From positions 1 through 41,494 of the forward strand of contig CANIII010000031.1 of assembly GCA_947467605.1 (NCBI GenBank): a DNA stretch of 41,494 nucleotides. Reading direction: 5' to 3'. Both the position numbers and the translations under genes were made by a program. Each line of letters opens with the position of its first letter. Positions within the stretch are counted from its first letter, which is position 1. Shown here in pieces: positions 32,966-40,970 of the stretch. Under the pieces are notes generated by a model, which ran no database searches, was not told where the DNA came from, and was given only the letters and a program-made list of their open reading frames with translations. Source of the stretch: Acidobacteriota bacterium (GTDB taxonomy: Bacteria; Acidobacteriota; Vicinamibacteria; Vicinamibacterales; SCN-69-37).

Positions 32966-33808
32966 ATGGAGCCCACCAGACGTTTTTCGCTAGCGCATTT
33001 GACGGTGCTCGAAGCGACGCCGCCCGAACTGATCGGCATCGCGGCGCACGCTGGCTACGACCACGTCGGCCTGCGGCTTATGGGCCTTGGACTTCCCGGC
33101 GAACCCCGCTACGCGCTGCACGAAGACCCGGCGCTCCTCCGCGAGACGCGGGCGGCGATCGACGCCACGGGCGTGAGGGTGCTCGATGTGGAACTTGCCC
33201 GCATCACCGACACCACGCCGCCGGAGTCATACGCGCCCGTCCTGGAGATCGCTGCAGCATTGGGCGCGACGCATGTGTTGTCCAGCATATGGATGGCCGA
33301 TCGCGACCGCGCCGTCGAGCGATTCGCCAGACTGTGCGACGTCGCCAGACCGTTTGGGCTCACCGTCAATCTCGAGTTTGTGAGCAGCACCGAGTGGGCG
33401 ACCCTCGATGGAGCGCTCGACATCGTCAGCAGCTCGGGACGTGACAACGTCGGCATTCTCATCGATACGCTGCATTTTCATCGTGGGCACATTCCACTCG
33501 ACGATCTCGGCCGTATCCCGGCCGCGTGGTCGCACTTCGCTCACATCTCGGATGACCGCGCCATCGTTCCCGCGACCGTCGAAGAAGCACGCAGGACCAT
33601 GCGCGAGGAGCGACTGTATCCGGGAGAAGGCGCCATCGACATCGCGTCGATCCTGACGCGACTGCCGGCGGACGTGATTTGCGCAATCGAGTTGCCCAAC
33701 CGCGAACGGCTTCGCCGGCTCGGTGCTGAGGCGTTCGCGCGGGAATGCCTGGAGCACACCAAGCGGTATCTGCAGGTCCACGGTACTGACAGCGGGCTAT
33801 GCGATTAG
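32966..33808 (+). CDS. Xylose-isomerase-like TIM barrel; candidate 3-dehydroshikimate dehydratase
   Basis: A 280-residue cytoplasmic TIM barrel of the sugar phosphate isomerase/epimerase (AP endonuclease 2) type. It keeps a complete set of candidate metal ligands: Glu137 (VNLEFVSS), Asp167 and His170 (ILIDTLHFHRGH), His193 (FAHISDD) and Glu242 (CAIELPN), plus the GEGAID loop. It has no signal peptide. Its gene overlaps the QuiC1-like gene by 10 bases and sits in a quinate/shikimate-type cluster, so dehydration of 3-dehydroshikimate to protocatechuate is a reasonable inference; another isomerase or epimerase role is possible. ATG 32966 is preferred; the upstream extension would run into the divergent promoter. 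Confidence 0.78.
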   Translation: MEPTRRFSLAHLTVLEATPPELIGIAAHAGYDHVGLRLMGLGLPGEPRYALHEDPALLRETRAAIDATGVRVLDVELARITDTTPPESYAPVLEIAAALGATHVLSSIWMADRDRAVERFARLCDVARPFGLTVNLEFVSSTEWATLDGALDIVSSSGRDNVGILIDTLHFHRGHIPLDDLGRIPAAWSHFAHISDDRAIVPATVEEARRTMREERLYPGEGAIDIASILTRLPADVICAIELPNRERLRRLGAEAFARECLEHTKRYLQVHGTDSGLCD

Positions 33809-35712
33809 CGCTCTCCACCGTCTGCCTGAGCGGAACGCTCCGAGATAAGCTCGAACGGGCGGCCGCAGCGCGCTTCGATGCGGTTGAACTGTGCGAGTCC
33901 GACTTCATTGGATTCCCCGGCACGGCCCGTGAGGTGCGGCAGATTGCCGACGACCTAGGCATCGGTATCGATCTGTATCAGCCGATGCGCGACATTGCCC
34001 GGCCGCAGGCATCCGTTCAGCAGGCCCGAGACCGCGTGGAACGAAAGTTCGACCTCATGGGCCAGCTCGGCGTCCCGTTGTTGTCGGTCATGCCCACGAC
34101 GCTGCCGATCGCGTGGGCGCAGCCGACGCTCGCCGCCGAGCAACTGCGGCAGTTCGCCGAACTGGCCGCCTCTCGGAATCTGCGCCTTGCCTTCGCACCA
34201 GCCCCTGACCAGAGCGGCGTTGGCAGCATCCGTGAAGCGTGGGCGATCGTAGTCCGTGGAGACCATCCTCACCTCGGCCTGTTGATCGACAGCGCCCGCG
34301 CCCTGTCCTCCTCCGAGGATGTGCGGGATATTCCTGGCCAACGGATCTTCTTCGCACGCGTGGGCGACGCGCGCCGGCCCACCGGCTACGGCTCACGGGA
34401 TGGATGGGTTCGCAACTTTCCAGGGCAGGGCGATCTCGACGTCGTGGGCTTCCTCGAAACGGTCCTGGTCGCCGGCTATACCGGCCCCCTCTCGCTCGCA
34501 AACACCAGCGACGGGCTAGGTGCGACGACAAATCAGCGAACGGCGACCGACGCCAGACGATCGCTGCTCTATTTGGAGAGTCAGGTGCGCGCCCACCTCG
34601 AGCATGCAGGCGCCGAGTCCACCGGTCAGGCCGCTGCCCGCCGGATCCTTGACAGCGTCGCCCTCTTCGACCCACCGGAGCCATCGCCGCTTAACGGCTT
34701 TGCGTTCATCGAGTTCGGCGTGCGCGACGATGCCGGCGCGCGGCTGGAAGCGCGGCTGCAGCAGCTCGGGTTTACGCGCTACGGTCGCCATCGCACCAAG
34801 GCCGTGAGCCTGTATCGACAGGGCGAGATCAGAATCGCCATTAACGCCGAGGGAGAACGCGACACGCTCGGCAGGTTTGCATACCGGCCGGCGTACATCT
34901 CGTCGGTTGGCCTGCTCGCCGAGAATCCGGGCCGCGCCGCCAGCCGCGCAGGGGCGATGCTATCGGCGCGCCATGACACGCCACGCGGTGCCCACGATAT
35001 CGAACTACCCACGATCATCGCGCCCGGCGGCACCATGATCCAGTTCCTGGCCCACGACCAGCCGGCAGAAGCCGACTTTATCGAGGACCCAGGTGAGCCC
35101 CCCACCTCCGTCGGACTCGATGTCGTCGATCATGTGGCCATGTCGCTGACCTACGAGCAACGCGACACGTGGCTCCTCTTCGCGCGCGCGGTACTCGGCC
35201 TCACCCCAAGCGACCCCGCCGAGGGCTCCGCACCTGTCGGCGTCATTCGTGGCATCGGATTGGCCACGAGCAACCGGCGAGTGCGCCTCCTGCTCAACGC
35301 GTCGATCGCGCCATCGGCTGGCCTCCATGGAGCGTCCGATGCCGGCGCGTCGAACGGCGGCATCGACAGCATCGCGTTCGGCTGCACGGACATCTTCGCG
35401 ACTGTCGAACGGCTCCGAGACAATGGCGTGTCGTTCGTGCCGATCTCAAGAAACTACTATGACGATCTGACGGGACGAACGACGCTGGACGACGCCACGA
35501 TAGACCGGATGCGCGAGCTACAGATCGTGTTCGACGACTCGGGGGGCGGGACGTACTTCCATGCCTACACGGAGTCGTTCGAGGACGGCTTCCACTTTCA
35601 GGTCGTGCAGCGCACGGGGTACGACGGGTTCGGTGCCGTGAACGAGCCGCTCCGCTCAGCGGCGGTCGCGCAGCTGCGGCAGTTTGAGGCATGGTTGAAG
35701 CCGCGCCTCTGA
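33799..35712 (+). CDS. QuiC1-like TIM barrel/HPPD-like fusion with missing metal ligands
   Basis: A 637-residue fusion with the length and layout of QuiC1 3-dehydroshikimate dehydratases: a TIM barrel (about 1-270; ALSTVCLSGTLRDKLERAAA, ERKFDLMGQLGV, FPGQGDLDVVGF) and a C-terminal HPPD/VOC-like region (about 300-637; VDHVAMSL, NYYDDLTGR, QRTGYDGFGAVN). Compared with the recalled family pattern, the barrel has lost most metal ligands: YE becomes FA (Ala133), DSFH becomes DSAR (Asp164 kept, Arg167), Q becomes Arg187, and LSLE becomes LSLA (Ala234). In the HPPD half the first His remains (His445), the second is Ser524 and the Glu is Gln601. Probably not an ordinary dehydratase; a regulatory or altered role is open. 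Confidence 0.85.
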   Translation: MRLALSTVCLSGTLRDKLERAAAARFDAVELCESDFIGFPGTAREVRQIADDLGIGIDLYQPMRDIARPQASVQQARDRVERKFDLMGQLGVPLLSVMPTTLPIAWAQPTLAAEQLRQFAELAASRNLRLAFAPAPDQSGVGSIREAWAIVVRGDHPHLGLLIDSARALSSSEDVRDIPGQRIFFARVGDARRPTGYGSRDGWVRNFPGQGDLDVVGFLETVLVAGYTGPLSLANTSDGLGATTNQRTATDARRSLLYLESQVRAHLEHAGAESTGQAAARRILDSVALFDPPEPSPLNGFAFIEFGVRDDAGARLEARLQQLGFTRYGRHRTKAVSLYRQGEIRIAINAEGERDTLGRFAYRPAYISSVGLLAENPGRAASRAGAMLSARHDTPRGAHDIELPTIIAPGGTMIQFLAHDQPAEADFIEDPGEPPTSVGLDVVDHVAMSLTYEQRDTWLLFARAVLGLTPSDPAEGSAPVGVIRGIGLATSNRRVRLLLNASIAPSAGLHGASDAGASNGGIDSIAFGCTDIFATVERLRDNGVSFVPISRNYYDDLTGRTTLDDATIDRMRELQIVFDDSGGGTYFHAYTESFEDGFHFQVVQRTGYDGFGAVNEPLRSAAVAQLRQFEAWLKPRL

Positions 35713-35730
35713 GGGCGCGACGGGCACGAG

Positions 35731-36504
35731 ATGAAACCAACGATCCCGAACCCTCTCCACGTTCGGCAGGCCGAGTTCGGCGGGCCTCAGCCCCTGTTCT
35801 GCATCCCGCTCGTCGCCGCCAACATGACCTCACTTGTCGATCAGGCGACCGTGGCGGTCGAAATGAAGCCCGACGTCATCGAGTGGCGCGCGGATTTTTT
35901 CCGCGAGGCGTCCGCCGAACTGCTGCGAGAAGCAGCGGGCGAACTCCGCTCCCTGGTCGGCGACACCGCGATCATCTTCACGCTGCGCGCCATGAACGAA
36001 GGTGGCGTGCAGAATCTCAGTCAGTTGACGCGGCGTGCACTCATCGAAGCGGTGCTGCGTACGCGAACGGTCGACATCGTCGATCTCGAACTGAGCAACG
36101 AACCGCCGTTCCTCGAGGTTTTAATGGGGCTGGCCCGTTCCTGCGACACACGAGTGCTGCTTGCGATGCACAACTTCGCCGAAACGCCGGACAATGACGT
36201 ACTCGCCGGCCACATCGCTGCCATGAATGGTCTCGGTGCCGATATCGCGAAAATCGCCGTCATGCCTCAAACCGCTGACGACGTGTTACGCCTCCTTCAG
36301 GTGACGACCCGCGCGAGGCGCGAATTCCCGGACCTGCCGCTATCCACGATGTCCATGGGCGCACTGGGCAGTCTCACGCGTGTCGCGGGCTTTCTGTACG
36401 GATCGGATATGGCGTTCGCTGTCGGGAAGGCGGCATCGGCACCGGGCCAGATCCCTATCGAGGACGCGAGACGTGCCACAGAACTGCTGCTGCGTTACTC
36501 GTAG
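35731..36504 (+). CDS. aroD: Type I 3-dehydroquinate dehydratase
   Basis: A 257-residue class I dehydroquinase with all residues expected for activity: Glu51, Arg53 and Asp55 (EWRADFF), Glu90 (FTLRAMNEGG), Asp118 and Glu120, His147 (AMHNF), the Schiff-base Lys174 (AKIAVMP), Met207 and Met209 (TMSMG), Arg217 (SLTRVAG) and Gln240 (SAPGQI). It converts 3-dehydroquinate to 3-dehydroshikimate by syn elimination through an imine. Placed 18 bases after the QuiC1-like gene and before the transporter, it fits a quinate-degradation role rather than aromatic biosynthesis. Confidence 0.95.
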   Translation: MKPTIPNPLHVRQAEFGGPQPLFCIPLVAANMTSLVDQATVAVEMKPDVIEWRADFFREASAELLREAAGELRSLVGDTAIIFTLRAMNEGGVQNLSQLTRRALIEAVLRTRTVDIVDLELSNEPPFLEVLMGLARSCDTRVLLAMHNFAETPDNDVLAGHIAAMNGLGADIAKIAVMPQTADDVLRLLQVTTRARREFPDLPLSTMSMGALGSLTRVAGFLYGSDMAFAVGKAASAPGQIPIEDARRATELLLRYS

Positions 36505-36529
36505 ATTCGCCTTCTTCTAGGGAGACGGA

Positions 36530-37918
36530 ATGACGACCGTGCATGTTGAGGCAAGAACGGAACAGTCGAGAAAGGTCGCCGCAAGCGGGTGGATCGGGTC
36601 GGCGCTGGAATTCTACGACTTCTTCATCTATGCGACCGCGGCGGCCCTGGTGTTTCCGCAGGTCTTCTTTCCGTCGACCGATCCGACGATTGGCATCATC
36701 CAGTCGCTCGCCACCTACGGCGTCGGCTACGTCGCGCGTCCGATCGGCGGGTTTGTTCTCGGACACTACGGAGACACCCACGGCCGCAAGCAGGTGCTGC
36801 TCGTCTGCATGTTCCTGATGGGCATCTCCACGATGCTGGTCGGTCTCCTGCCGACGTATGCGCAGGCGGGCCCGCTCGCGCCGGCGCTCCTCGTGCTGTT
36901 GCGACTGGTGCAGGGCTTTGCCGTCGCGGGAGAGATCTCCGGTGCCAGCTCGATGATCCTGGAGCACGCGCCCGTCGGCCGTCGTGGTTTCTTCGCGAGC
37001 TTCAGCCTGCAGGGCGTTCAGGCCGGGCAGATCATGGCTGCGGCCGTCTTCCTCCCGCTCGCGCACTACATGCCCAAGGCGGCGTTTCTGTCGTGGGGCT
37101 GGCGCATTCCGTTCCTCTTGAGCGTGGTCGTCATTTTTGCCGGTTACTTCATTCGACGTAACGTCGAAGAGACGCCGATCTTCGTGGCAGAAGGCAAGAA
37201 GGGCGTCTCGCGCACCCCGGTGCTCGAGGCGATCCGGCTGTGCTGGCCCGGCATGGTCCGCGTCATGTGCGTGGCCCTGATGAATACGGTGGCGGTGGTC
37301 GCGACGATCTTCGGCGGGGCGTACGCCGTGCAGCCGGCGTACGGCATCGGATTTCACAGCGACGTCTACCTCTGGATTCCCGTCCTCGGCAACACGGTGG
37401 CGGTCTTCGTCATCCCCTTCGTCGGCACACTGTCCGACCGGATCGGCCGGCGCATCCCGATCATGATCGGCGCGCTGGGATCCGGGCTGATGTCCTTCGG
37501 CTATCTCTATGCCATCAGCATTCACAACGTCCCGCTGGCGATCGTCGCGTCGATCGTGATGTGGGGCATCATCTATCAGGGCTACAACGCGGTATTTCCG
37601 AGCTTCTATCCCGAGATGTTTCCCGCCCGCATGCGCGTCTCGGCAATGGCGATCTCGCAGAATGTTGGGACCATGCTCAGCGCGCTGACCCCGGCCTTGT
37701 TTGCCCTGCTCGCGCCCCCGGGTTCCAACGTGCCGATGATCGTGGGGTCGATCACCCTCGCGATCACCATCATTGCCGCCATCGCCGCCTTCAGCGCGCG
37801 CGAAACCTATCGCCTGCGTCTCGAGGACCTCGGGGATCCACACGCGAAGCCGATCGAGCTGGCGGAATATCGCCGTCTGCAGGCGGCAAACACACCCGGG
37901 AAGCGGTCGCAGCGCTGA
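36530..37918 (+). CDS. MHS-family transporter (ShiA-like), probable quinate/shikimate uptake
   Basis: A 462-residue major facilitator of the metabolite:H+ symporter group. Hallmarks are the N-terminal SGWIGSALEFYDFFIYATAAALVFPQVFFP, the GHYGDTHGRKQVL loop 2-3 motif, RLVQGFAVAGEISGASSMILEHAP and the C-terminal SDRIGRRIPIM loop. About 12 helices are visible. Members move shikimate, quinate, citrate, proline or dicarboxylates; the gene context favours shikimate or quinate. GGGAG lies 7 bases before ATG 36530, and the gene ends the plus-strand operon, abutting the convergent DUF1080 gene with no gap. Confidence 0.9.
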   Translation: MTTVHVEARTEQSRKVAASGWIGSALEFYDFFIYATAAALVFPQVFFPSTDPTIGIIQSLATYGVGYVARPIGGFVLGHYGDTHGRKQVLLVCMFLMGISTMLVGLLPTYAQAGPLAPALLVLLRLVQGFAVAGEISGASSMILEHAPVGRRGFFASFSLQGVQAGQIMAAAVFLPLAHYMPKAAFLSWGWRIPFLLSVVVIFAGYFIRRNVEETPIFVAEGKKGVSRTPVLEAIRLCWPGMVRVMCVALMNTVAVVATIFGGAYAVQPAYGIGFHSDVYLWIPVLGNTVAVFVIPFVGTLSDRIGRRIPIMIGALGSGLMSFGYLYAISIHNVPLAIVASIVMWGIIYQGYNAVFPSFYPEMFPARMRVSAMAISQNVGTMLSALTPALFALLAPPGSNVPMIVGSITLAITIIAAIAAFSARETYRLRLEDLGDPHAKPIELAEYRRLQAANTPGKRSQR

Positions 37919-38776
37919 TCAATAGTTCTTGAGCCACAAGTTTCGGAACCACGCCTTGTTGTCTCCGCGACCTTCGAGCTGAATCGAGAGCACGCCCTGC
38001 GGCAGGAACTTGGTTGGATGGTCGTCGATGAAGACGGACATCAGCACGCCATTGATAAAGAACATCATCGTCCGGCCACGAGCCACAAGGTGCATCTGAT
38101 TCCATGCGCCTGGCTTGTAGGCCTTGGTCAGCGTGGCGGCATCTGAAAACTCGGAGAGGAGCTTGGGCATCTCGCCATCGGCGACCGCTGCACGCACGAC
38201 CTGGCCGGCCTTGGCACGATCCGGACGCGGCCGTACGCCGTTCCGGCTCGCGCCTGAGCAGCATTCGATGAGGGCGCCAACGTTGGCATTGCCGTTGTCG
38301 AAGTCCGCCTGATAGCCCCGCGTCTCCCATTTCGATTGCGGCCGGTCTGGGACTTCGCCGAGGCGAGTGGCGCGGAATTGGACGCCGCTGTTGGCGGTCG
38401 CCCCTTCCAGCTTGACTTCGAACTTGAACTCGAAGTCCTTGGGCTCCGACCCGGTGTAGAGCAGATATACCGATCCAGTCGGCGGATCGGCTTTGGACTG
38501 CACCACGATCGCGCCGTCCTCCACGTGCCAGAGGGGCGTTAGGCCGTCCCAACCCTTGAGGCTCACGCCGTCGAACATCTGCGTCCAGCCGGCGTGGTCA
38601 TTGAAGTTGATCGGGTCCGCCTCGACGTAGCGGGCGCCGCCGGCGCGGCCGGCGGGTTGCTGCGCGCCTTGCTGTCCTGCAGGCGGACCACCACCGCGCG
38701 CGGGTACCGGTGTCTGCGCGAACACAACCGCCGAGGCGGCGGCCAGAACGAACCCAAAGCACACATCTCGTCGCAT
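37919..38776 (-). CDS. Exported DUF1080 protein (3-keto-glycoside hydrolase/lyase-like)
   Basis: A 285-residue exported protein with a signal peptide ending VVFAQ, a Gly/Ala/Pro-rich spacer (about 26-52), then a DUF1080 jelly-roll (WTQMFDGVSLKGWDGL, WHVEDGAIVVQSK, DFEFKFEVKLEG..NSGVQFRA, GYQADFDNGNANVGALIE). DUF1080 members cleave 3-keto-glycosides in known cases. I chose ATG 38776 because AGGAG is 7 bases upstream; ATG 38782 would sit on that site. It is the last gene of a minus-strand operon with an exported VOC protein, a TIM barrel and a quinoprotein. Periplasmic processing of oxidised glycosides is inferred. Confidence 0.88.
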   Translation of the reverse strand: MRRDVCFGFVLAAASAVVFAQTPVPARGGGPPAGQQGAQQPAGRAGGARYVEADPINFNDHAGWTQMFDGVSLKGWDGLTPLWHVEDGAIVVQSKADPPTGSVYLLYTGSEPKDFEFKFEVKLEGATANSGVQFRATRLGEVPDRPQSKWETRGYQADFDNGNANVGALIECCSGASRNGVRPRPDRAKAGQVVRAAVADGEMPKLLSEFSDAATLTKAYKPGAWNQMHLVARGRTMMFFINGVLMSVFIDDHPTKFLPQGVLSIQLEGRGDNKAWFRNLWLKNY

Positions 38777-38786
38777 GGTCATTCTC

Positions 38787-39848
38787 CTATCGCAAACTCG
38801 GTGCCGGACCGCGGCCACGGCCTGCGCCCGGAGGAATGGGCGGATCACCCGGATTCTTCGCCATGATCGAGCCCGACAGAATCTCCGCCGGCTGCACAGG
38901 CGTCTCCATCAATTCCGATCGGGTACCGTCCGGATCGAACAGGTGAATGAGCCAATGTCTGTTGTTGCCAACGGTCGCGCGCACGCGCACGTCGGAAAAT
39001 TTTCCGCGCTTCTGGGCGAGGTCACGCGCGACGCGCGCATCCTTGACCTCGAGACCCATGTGATAGACAGCGCCGTACAGCTCACGCGTGTACTGGTCCT
39101 TCGTTGCCGCATCGTTGGGGTCGAGGGGCGGATCCTTTGTCTCAAGATTCCGATCTGAGCTTGGGAGTTCGACGTACTCGCCGCGGCCGGCGTCCTTGCC
39201 GTTGCCGAGGCCGATCTTGTCCCGATAGAAGGCGGACGAAATGGTTCGATCCTTCTGCATGATCCCCACGTGCCAGATGTGGGTCGTCACTCGCCCCGCA
39301 TCAAGCATCTTGCCGCGCGCCTGCGCCTGCTTTGACCCGGCGACGTACTGCAGAAAGTCGAGATTGTTGCCCTCCGTATCTTTGACGCGGAACACCGGAT
39401 TGCCGTCCAGCCCTTTCGCGATCGGCGTCGGATTGAGGCCGCGCTCGGCATAGATGGCGCGCAACTTCTCGAGGTCGGAACTCTCAAACACCACGCGCTC
39501 CTGACGAATCAACTCGCCTGGCTTCAGCGTGGGCGTGATCTCGATAAATTGGTCGTCGTTCACCTTGAAGTAGGCCGACGTCACACCAGCGCCGTCCTTC
39601 AGGGTAAACGCTTCCGGCAAGCCCAAGACGCCGGTGTAGTACGCGCGCGACTTGGCCAGATCCGCCGTCTTGAAGGTGACCTGCGCAATCCCGACAATCG
39701 GTACCGTCGGCTCGGCGGGGGCCTGCGGGGCCGCAGCCTGCGGGGTGGCGGGCTGACCGGCCCGTCCGCCTTGGGCTACCAGGATGGGCGACAGACTGCC
39801 GGCGAAAATAGCGATGGCGAGGCCTAACTGCGTTACGCGTAGGTTCAT
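38787..39848 (-). CDS. Exported protein with two VOC (glyoxalase-like) domains
   Basis: A 353-residue protein with a signal peptide (ending ILVAQGG) and an Ala/Pro-rich spacer. Two vicinal-oxygen-chelate domains follow: about 50-170 (VGIAQVTFKTADLAKSRAYYTGVLGLP, FIEITPT, NLDFLQY) and about 190-325 (THIWHVGIMQKDRTISSAFYRDKIGLG, VYHMGLEVKD, LIHLFDPDGTRSELME). The second keeps His and Glu positions for a metal centre; the first appears to lack the first His (AQVTF). The C-terminus is Gly/Pro/Arg-rich. VOC proteins include lyases, isomerases and dioxygenases, so the reaction is open. It lies 12 bases after the TIM-barrel gene and 10 bases before the DUF1080 start. Confidence 0.85.
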   Translation of the reverse strand: MNLRVTQLGLAIAIFAGSLSPILVAQGGRAGQPATPQAAAPQAPAEPTVPIVGIAQVTFKTADLAKSRAYYTGVLGLPEAFTLKDGAGVTSAYFKVNDDQFIEITPTLKPGELIRQERVVFESSDLEKLRAIYAERGLNPTPIAKGLDGNPVFRVKDTEGNNLDFLQYVAGSKQAQARGKMLDAGRVTTHIWHVGIMQKDRTISSAFYRDKIGLGNGKDAGRGEYVELPSSDRNLETKDPPLDPNDAATKDQYTRELYGAVYHMGLEVKDARVARDLAQKRGKFSDVRVRATVGNNRHWLIHLFDPDGTRSELMETPVQPAEILSGSIMAKNPGDPPIPPGAGRGRGPAPSLR

Positions 39849-39860
39849 ATCAAATTCCTC

Positions 39861-40970
39861 CTAGAAACCGGCATCCGTCATCAATTTGGTGAAGAACTGA
39901 TGATCGCGCTTGATACTGGCGATGTACAAATCCTTAGGGACTTCCGCCGGCACATTCGGCCGCAGCAAACTCACTGGCTGCGGTTTGCCGGGTACGTTCA
40001 CGAAGTATTCGCTGTAGTGCAGGAAGGATCCGCAGTAATTCATCGCCTTCATGTATTCAAAGGCCATCTTGTACGGAACCATGCCCTCGCCGGGCACGAC
40101 GTACTCGGCGGTCCAGGGCCAGTCGTCGCTCGGGTCCGACCGACGTGGGCCTTGCGGCGGGTCGGTCTTCTTCGCCCAGCGAATGTCCTTGCTCGCAATC
40201 GAGAGCACGTTCCTGTGCATGAATCGAATGGCTTCCCAGATTTCCGGGCCACCCTTGAAGAACGCATGCCCGAGGTCGAAGTCCATGCCGACGTATTTGG
40301 TGTCGAAGTCGCGGATCAATAGCCACAGATCCCATGCACCGCCGCCAATGTTGCCCGCGCCGCCCTCGACGTGGAACACGGCCGTCGTGCCGTACTTCTC
40401 GTTGAGCTTCGCGAGTTTCTCGATCTTTGCCTTCCAGACGTCCAGTTGCGGCTGCAATTCTTTGGCGTAGTCGTACCGTGCCAGGGTGGGCGCCTGGTAG
40501 TACCGGAGCCCAAGCTTGCTCATCGTGTCGAGGTACGGCTCGGTGAACGCGGCCTCGGTGTCTTTGACCGGCGTGATGATGATCGGGACCTGCAGTCCGG
40601 CCTTCTTTGCGGCGGCCACTGCGCGCGGAAGATCGCGCGTCACATTTTCCGGCAGCACGTGACCGCCCTGGCGGACCGTCCATCCAACAGCTGGCCAGCC
40701 GGCGGCCGCGGCCGTGGCTGCGGCTTCCTCATAGTCAGCCCATTGCAGCGAAATCGAGTAGAGCGTCAGCAACGGCTTGCCACCCGGTGTCGCTGTGGGC
40801 GACGGGAGCACGTCGGCGCCAGGGAACGAGACCGCCCCACGTCCGCCACCACGCCCACCGGCCCCTTGAGCCGCGCCTTGGCCTCCCTGCGCTCCCACCG
40901 TCGTCGCGACCAGCGGTAAGGCGCCCAGCGCCTTCAGCAAGTCACGACGAGTGGGAGTGGGGAGACTCAT
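39861..40970 (-). CDS. Tat-exported xylose-isomerase-like TIM-barrel protein
   Basis: A 369-residue protein with a twin-arginine-type signal (TRRDLLKALGALPLVATTVGAQ), a Gly/Ala-rich spacer (24-46) and a sugar phosphate isomerase-type TIM barrel: LYSISLQWADYEEAAATAAAAGW, AVFHVEGGAGNIGGGAWDLWLLI, YVGMDFDLGHAFFKG and LSIASKDIRW carry the His/Glu and Asp/His metal-site patterns. The gene's ATG overlaps the quinoprotein stop in an ATGA, so the two are coupled. This repeats the quinoprotein plus TIM-barrel pairing seen at 15855-20343. A role in isomerising or eliminating from a keto-sugar made by the quinoprotein is inferred. Confidence 0.88.
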   Translation of the reverse strand: MSLPTPTRRDLLKALGALPLVATTVGAQGGQGAAQGAGGRGGGRGAVSFPGADVLPSPTATPGGKPLLTLYSISLQWADYEEAAATAAAAGWPAVGWTVRQGGHVLPENVTRDLPRAVAAAKKAGLQVPIIITPVKDTEAAFTEPYLDTMSKLGLRYYQAPTLARYDYAKELQPQLDVWKAKIEKLAKLNEKYGTTAVFHVEGGAGNIGGGAWDLWLLIRDFDTKYVGMDFDLGHAFFKGGPEIWEAIRFMHRNVLSIASKDIRWAKKTDPPQGPRRSDPSDDWPWTAEYVVPGEGMVPYKMAFEYMKAMNYCGSFLHYSEYFVNVPGKPQPVSLLRPNVPAEVPKDLYIASIKRDHQFFTKLMTDAGF

